From NCBI GenBank assembly GCA_915275065.1, contig CAJZGD010000091.1:1-9741 (forward strand): a stretch of DNA of 9,741 nt, given 5' to 3'. The position numbers were made by a program, and so were the translations under genes. Each line of letters starts with the position of its first letter. Position 1 is the first letter of the stretch. This DNA comes from an uncultured Corynebacterium sp. (lineage in GTDB: Bacteria; Actinomycetota; Actinomycetes; Mycobacteriales; Mycobacteriaceae). The notes below the pieces were generated by a model. That model saw only the letters and a program-made list of their open reading frames with translations. It was not told the DNA's origin and did not search any database. This document shows, piece after piece, positions 7,451 to 9,741 of the stretch.

Positions 7451-7491
7451 GGCCTCACGGGTTAGACCAGCATGGTTCCGATGGTGAGGCC
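7451..7491. terminator. Inverted repeat between convergent permease and crcB genes
   Basis: GGCCTCAC at 7451-7458 is the exact reverse complement of GTGAGGCC at 7484-7491. Together they form an 8-bp stem with a 25-base loop that spans the 3' end of the downstream crcB gene. A small ACCA/TGGT pair sits in the loop. The permease stop (7432-7434) and crcB stop (7462-7464) are 27 bases apart, so a shared bidirectional terminator is plausible, but no T-tract is present. Confidence 0.35.
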
Positions 7492-7806
7492 GAGTTGAAG
7501 GGCGGCCAGCCCACCGATGATGGTGGCGGTGAGGTAGCCGGCGAAGAGCCGGTAGTTGTGGGTTTTCAACAGGTGGCCGAGCTCGTTGGCGAGGGTAGAC
7601 CAGGTGGAGAGCGCGCCGGCGAAGCCGACACCGCCGGCCGCGTAGACGAAGGAATGCGCTTCGAATAGGCGTGCGATTACCCCGAGGATGAGGCAGGCGC
7701 ACATGTTTGCGATAAGCGTACCAAGGTAGGACGGCAGGGCTTTGCCTAATAGGTAGCGGGTAATGCCGCCCAGGATGCCTCCGGCGAAGACGAGGATGAT
7801 AGTCAT
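7462..7806 (-). CDS. crcB: CrcB/Fluc fluoride channel subunit with altered pore motif
   Basis: A 114-residue, four-helix membrane protein of the CrcB/Fluc family, which exports toxic fluoride through dual-topology dimers. Family marks present are GGILGGITRY (9-18, R17), the TM2 motif GTLIANMCACL with pore N34, and the TM3 break region GFAGALSTWSTL (61-72). In typical single-gene Fluc proteins the TM3 motif is TTFSTF with two pore-lining phenylalanines. Here those positions are W69 and L72, so this subunit has a degenerate Phe box. The ATG at 7806 is chosen because it overlaps the stop of the upstream crcB (ATGA on the minus strand) and gives the normal family length; the frame's upstream extension is unrelated read-through. 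The close pairing suggests an obligate heterodimer with the product of 7803-8138. Confidence 0.9.
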   Translation of the reverse strand: MTIILVFAGGILGGITRYLLGKALPSYLGTLIANMCACLILGVIARLFEAHSFVYAAGGVGFAGALSTWSTLANELGHLLKTHNYRLFAGYLTATIIGGLAALQLGLTIGTMLV

Positions 7807-8138
7807 GCTGCGTGCCGCCGGTGTCGGAGGGCATCGCCGATGGCCCAGGCACCCAGGCAGCTGGTGATGGTGAGCACACTGTAGCTGAGTGCGGCAGGCA
7901 GGCTGGTGGTCGCGGCGGTAAGCGCGAAGGTGGAGAAGCTGGTGAAGCCGCCGAGGAGGCCGGGGGCGAAGAATTTTTGGGCGAGATCGTTGGGGAACGC
8001 CCAGGTGGCGATGAGGAAACAGCCGATCGCGTTGATGATGATAAGCGCCGTGGGGGCGTCGTAAAGCAAAGGGGTGAGTTGCATGCGTAGGGTAGCGCCG
8101 CACCCGGCACCGAGGCCGACGGCGAGTGTTTGTTTCAT
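7803..8138 (-). CDS. crcB: CrcB/Fluc fluoride channel subunit with canonical pore motif
   Basis: A 111-residue CrcB/Fluc protein with four predicted helices, first gene of a two-gene minus-strand operon. It keeps the pore asparagine N36 in IIINAIGCF and the intact TM3 motif GGFTSFSTF (63-71) with F68 and F71. The basic TM1 residue R18 is present (GCGATLRMQ). The second crcB starts inside its stop codon (4-base overlap), so the two are made together. The ATG at 8138 gives a standard-length N-terminus. The frame remains open for over a kilobase upstream only because it is antisense to phosphoglucomutase. No clear ribosome site precedes the ATG. No fluoride-riboswitch-like sequence was recognised upstream, so fluoride-responsive control is not evident. 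Role: fluoride efflux at the cytoplasmic membrane. Confidence 0.92.
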   Translation of the reverse strand: MKQTLAVGLGAGCGATLRMQLTPLLYDAPTALIIINAIGCFLIATWAFPNDLAQKFFAPGLLGGFTSFSTFALTAATTSLPAALSYSVLTITSCLGAWAIGDALRHRRHAA

Positions 8139-8252
8139 AGTTGTGCAGCTTAATATGTGTGACTTTGTGCCGGAACTAGTGCGCGGGGGCGGAAAAAGGT
8201 AGAAGATGGAAAGTAGCTGTAAATTTTTTCGTTTCTGTGAGGAGTTTTTTGT
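8139..8252. promoter_or_regulatory. Divergent crcB / pgm promoter region
   Basis: This 114-base gap must hold promoters for both crcB (minus) and pgm (plus). For crcB, TATTAA on the minus strand (8155-8150) is the best -10 candidate and would give a very short leader; its -35 is poor. For pgm, TAAATT at 8220-8225 is a plausible -10, again without a good -35. The pgm ribosome site is GAGGAG at 8239-8244, eight bases before the ATG. Confidence 0.35.
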
Positions 8253-9741
8253 ATGGCTCATGAGCGTGCCGGCCAAGTTGCATTGCCGGAAGACCTTATT
8301 GATATTGCGGAAGTGGTGACGGCATACTACACCCGGGTTCCGAATCCTGATAATCCCGACCAGCAGGTGGTGTTTGGTACATCTGGGCACCGGGGGTCGT
8401 CGTTGGATAATGCGTTCAACGAGAACCATATTTTGGCAACTACGCAGGCCATTGTGGATTACCGTAATGCGCAGGGCATTGGCGGCCCGATTTTTATTGG
8501 GCGGGATACGCATGCATTGAGCGAGCCGGCGCAGATTTCCGCTATGGAGGTACTGCTGGCTAATAACGTGGAGGTGCTTGTCGACGACCGGGGTCGCTAT
8601 ACCCCGACGCCGGCGGTGTCTCACGCGATTTTGGCCTATAATTCGCGCCTGTCGGGTGGGGTGACCGGCACCGACCCGAAGCGTGCCGACGGCATTGTGA
8701 TTACGCCGTCGCATAATCCGCCGCGGGATGGTGGGTTTAAATATAATCCGCCCAATGGTGGCCCGGCCGACACGGATGCCACGGACTGGATTGCGGAGCG
8801 CGCCAATAATCTGCTGCGTGGCGGCCTGAAAGACGTCAAGCGGGTGAGCGTGTCTGGGGTGTTGGATCCCAAGGCCACGAAGTATAACTATATGGACACC
8901 TATGTGGCGGATTTGCCGAATGTGGTGAATCTGGATGCGATCCGGGAGTCCGGGCTGAGCATTGGTGCGGACCCCATGGGTGGCGCATCGGTGGATTATT
9001 GGGGGGCGATTGCCGAGGCCCACAAGCTGAATCTGACGGTGGTGAATCCGCTGGTGGATGCTACATGGCGGTTTATGACGTTGGACACGGACGGCAAGAT
9101 TCGGATGGACTGCTCCAGCCCGAATTCCATGGCGTCGTTGGTGCGGAACCGCGACAAGTACGACATTGCCACCGGTAATGATGCCGATTCGGACCGGCAT
9201 GGCATTGTGACCCCGGATTATGGGTTGATGAACCCGAACCATTACCTGTCGGTGGCCATTGATTACCTGTTTGCGCACCGGCCGGGCTGGTCGACGGATG
9301 CGGTGGGCAAGACCCTGGTGAGCTCGTCGATGATTGACCGGGTTGTGGCCGCGTTGGGTAAGAAGCTGGTTGAGGTGCCGGTGGGCTTTAAGTGGTTCGT
9401 GCCGGGGCTTATCGACGGCTCCATTGGGTTCGGCGGTGAGGAATCCGCCGGCGCTTCCTTCCTGCGCCATAATGGGACGGTGTGGTCGACGGATAAGGAC
9501 GGCATCATCCTGGACCTGTTGGCTTCGGAGATCACCGCGGTGACCGGCAAGACCCCGTCGCAGCGCTATGCGGAGTTGGCCAGCGAGTATGGCGCACCGG
9601 CCTATGCGCGTACGGATGCGGATGCGAACCGGGAGCAGAAGGCCATTTTGAAGGCCCTGTCGCCGGAGCAGGTGACCGCCACGGAGTTGGCTGGTGAGCC
9701 GATCATCGACAAGCTGACGAAGGCACCGGGTAACGGGGCAG
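8253..9741 (+). CDS. pgm: Phosphoglucomutase (alpha-D-glucose specific), 3' end cut off
   Basis: An open frame of 496 codons with no stop before the window edge; relatives of this type are about 545-550 residues, so roughly the last 50 are outside. It interconverts glucose-1-phosphate and glucose-6-phosphate, feeding glycogen, trehalose and UDP-glucose synthesis. All family motifs are visible: N-terminal GTSGHRGSS (42-50), the phosphoserine loop TPSHNPPRDGG with active S153, the Mg-binding loop DADSDRHG (310-317; D310, D312, D314), and the sugar-binding loop GGEESAG (394-400). The N-terminal GTSGHRG and the TPSHNP loop match the bacterial Pgm type rather than phosphomannomutase ManB or phosphoglucosamine mutase GlmM. 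The ATG at 8253 is chosen for its GAGGAG ribosome site at 8239-8244. It is divergent from crcB and appears to be expressed on its own in this window. Confidence 0.95.
   Translation, partial: MAHERAGQVALPEDLIDIAEVVTAYYTRVPNPDNPDQQVVFGTSGHRGSSLDNAFNENHILATTQAIVDYRNAQGIGGPIFIGRDTHALSEPAQISAMEVLLANNVEVLVDDRGRYTPTPAVSHAILAYNSRLSGGVTGTDPKRADGIVITPSHNPPRDGGFKYNPPNGGPADTDATDWIAERANNLLRGGLKDVKRVSVSGVLDPKATKYNYMDTYVADLPNVVNLDAIRESGLSIGADPMGGASVDYWGAIAEAHKLNLTVVNPLVDATWRFMTLDTDGKIRMDCSSPNSMASLVRNRDKYDIATGNDADSDRHGIVTPDYGLMNPNHYLSVAIDYLFAHRPGWSTDAVGKTLVSSSMIDRVVAALGKKLVEVPVGFKWFVPGLIDGSIGFGGEESAGASFLRHNGTVWSTDKDGIILDLLASEITAVTGKTPSQRYAELASEYGAPAYARTDADANREQKAILKALSPEQVTATELAGEPIIDKLTKAPGNGA

Noticed and set aside
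6772..7458. 228-codon minus-strand open frame antisense to the permease.
   Set aside because: Arg/His/Gln/Pro-rich composition typical of an antisense shadow; the plus-strand frame carries conserved FtsX motifs.
1557..7479. Near-identical 15-mers at the two convergent junctions (GACCAGCATGGGTCC at 1557-1571, GACCAGCATGGTTCC at 7465-7479).
   Set aside because: A 14/15 match is expected about by chance among all pairs in a window this size, and the second copy is simply the coding end of crcB.
8139..8252. Possible fluoride riboswitch upstream of crcB.
   Set aside because: The minus-strand leader shows none of the conserved fluoride-riboswitch segments I know, and the likely leader is too short to hold one.
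8139..9470. Long minus-strand open frame (555 codons with the crcB frame) antisense to pgm.
   Set aside because: Only its last 111 codons, from the ATG at 8138, are CrcB-like. The rest translates to His/Arg/Pro/Ile-rich sequence expected opposite a gene with G-ending codons, while the plus strand encodes a complete set of Pgm motifs.

Overview
The window looks like ordinary chromosomal DNA from a high-GC Gram-positive bacterium, most likely a Corynebacterium or close relative. I base this on the actinobacterial style of the proteins, the long duplicated FtsX-type permease, a paired CrcB (fluoride channel) locus beside phosphoglucomutase, and promoters that appear to give leaderless or nearly leaderless transcripts. 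The genus is an inference from protein style and gene order. No rRNA, tRNA, insertion sequence, phage gene or CRISPR array was seen, and no stretch above 300 bases lacks a gene.

Layout. (1) Bases 48-1541 (+): a two-gene unit of a MerR-family regulator and an aldo/keto reductase, overlapping by ATGA, with a perfect 16-bp palindrome inside a 19-bp promoter spacer. (2) Bases 1583-3238 (-): an ABC-class ATPase of the PF09818/MRB1590 type, convergent with the reductase. (3) Bases 3239-3409: a divergent intergenic region. (4) Bases 3410-7434 (+): a small signal-peptide/single-helix protein, then an MacB/LolD-type ABC ATPase and a 980-residue FtsX-type permease with an unusual acidic, tryptophan-periodic N-terminal extension. 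(5) Bases 7462-8138 (-): two crcB/fluC genes overlapping by ATGA, convergent with the permease. (6) From 8253 (+): phosphoglucomutase, running off the right edge with roughly its last 50 residues missing.

How the genes work together. The MerR protein probably controls itself and the reductase in response to an unknown small molecule or stress. The ATPase and permease should form one ABC complex, and the small membrane protein directly upstream may be an accessory part of it. The two CrcB proteins probably make one heterodimeric dual-topology fluoride channel. Phosphoglucomutase links glucose-6-phosphate to glucose-1-phosphate for glycogen, trehalose and cell-wall sugar precursors.

The most unusual features are the acidic W-x5 repeat tail of the permease, the uncharacterised small membrane protein beside it, the unequal pore motifs of the two CrcB proteins, and a strong change in strand composition. 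The + strand is C-rich on the left and G-rich on the right regardless of gene direction, switching inside the permease gene.
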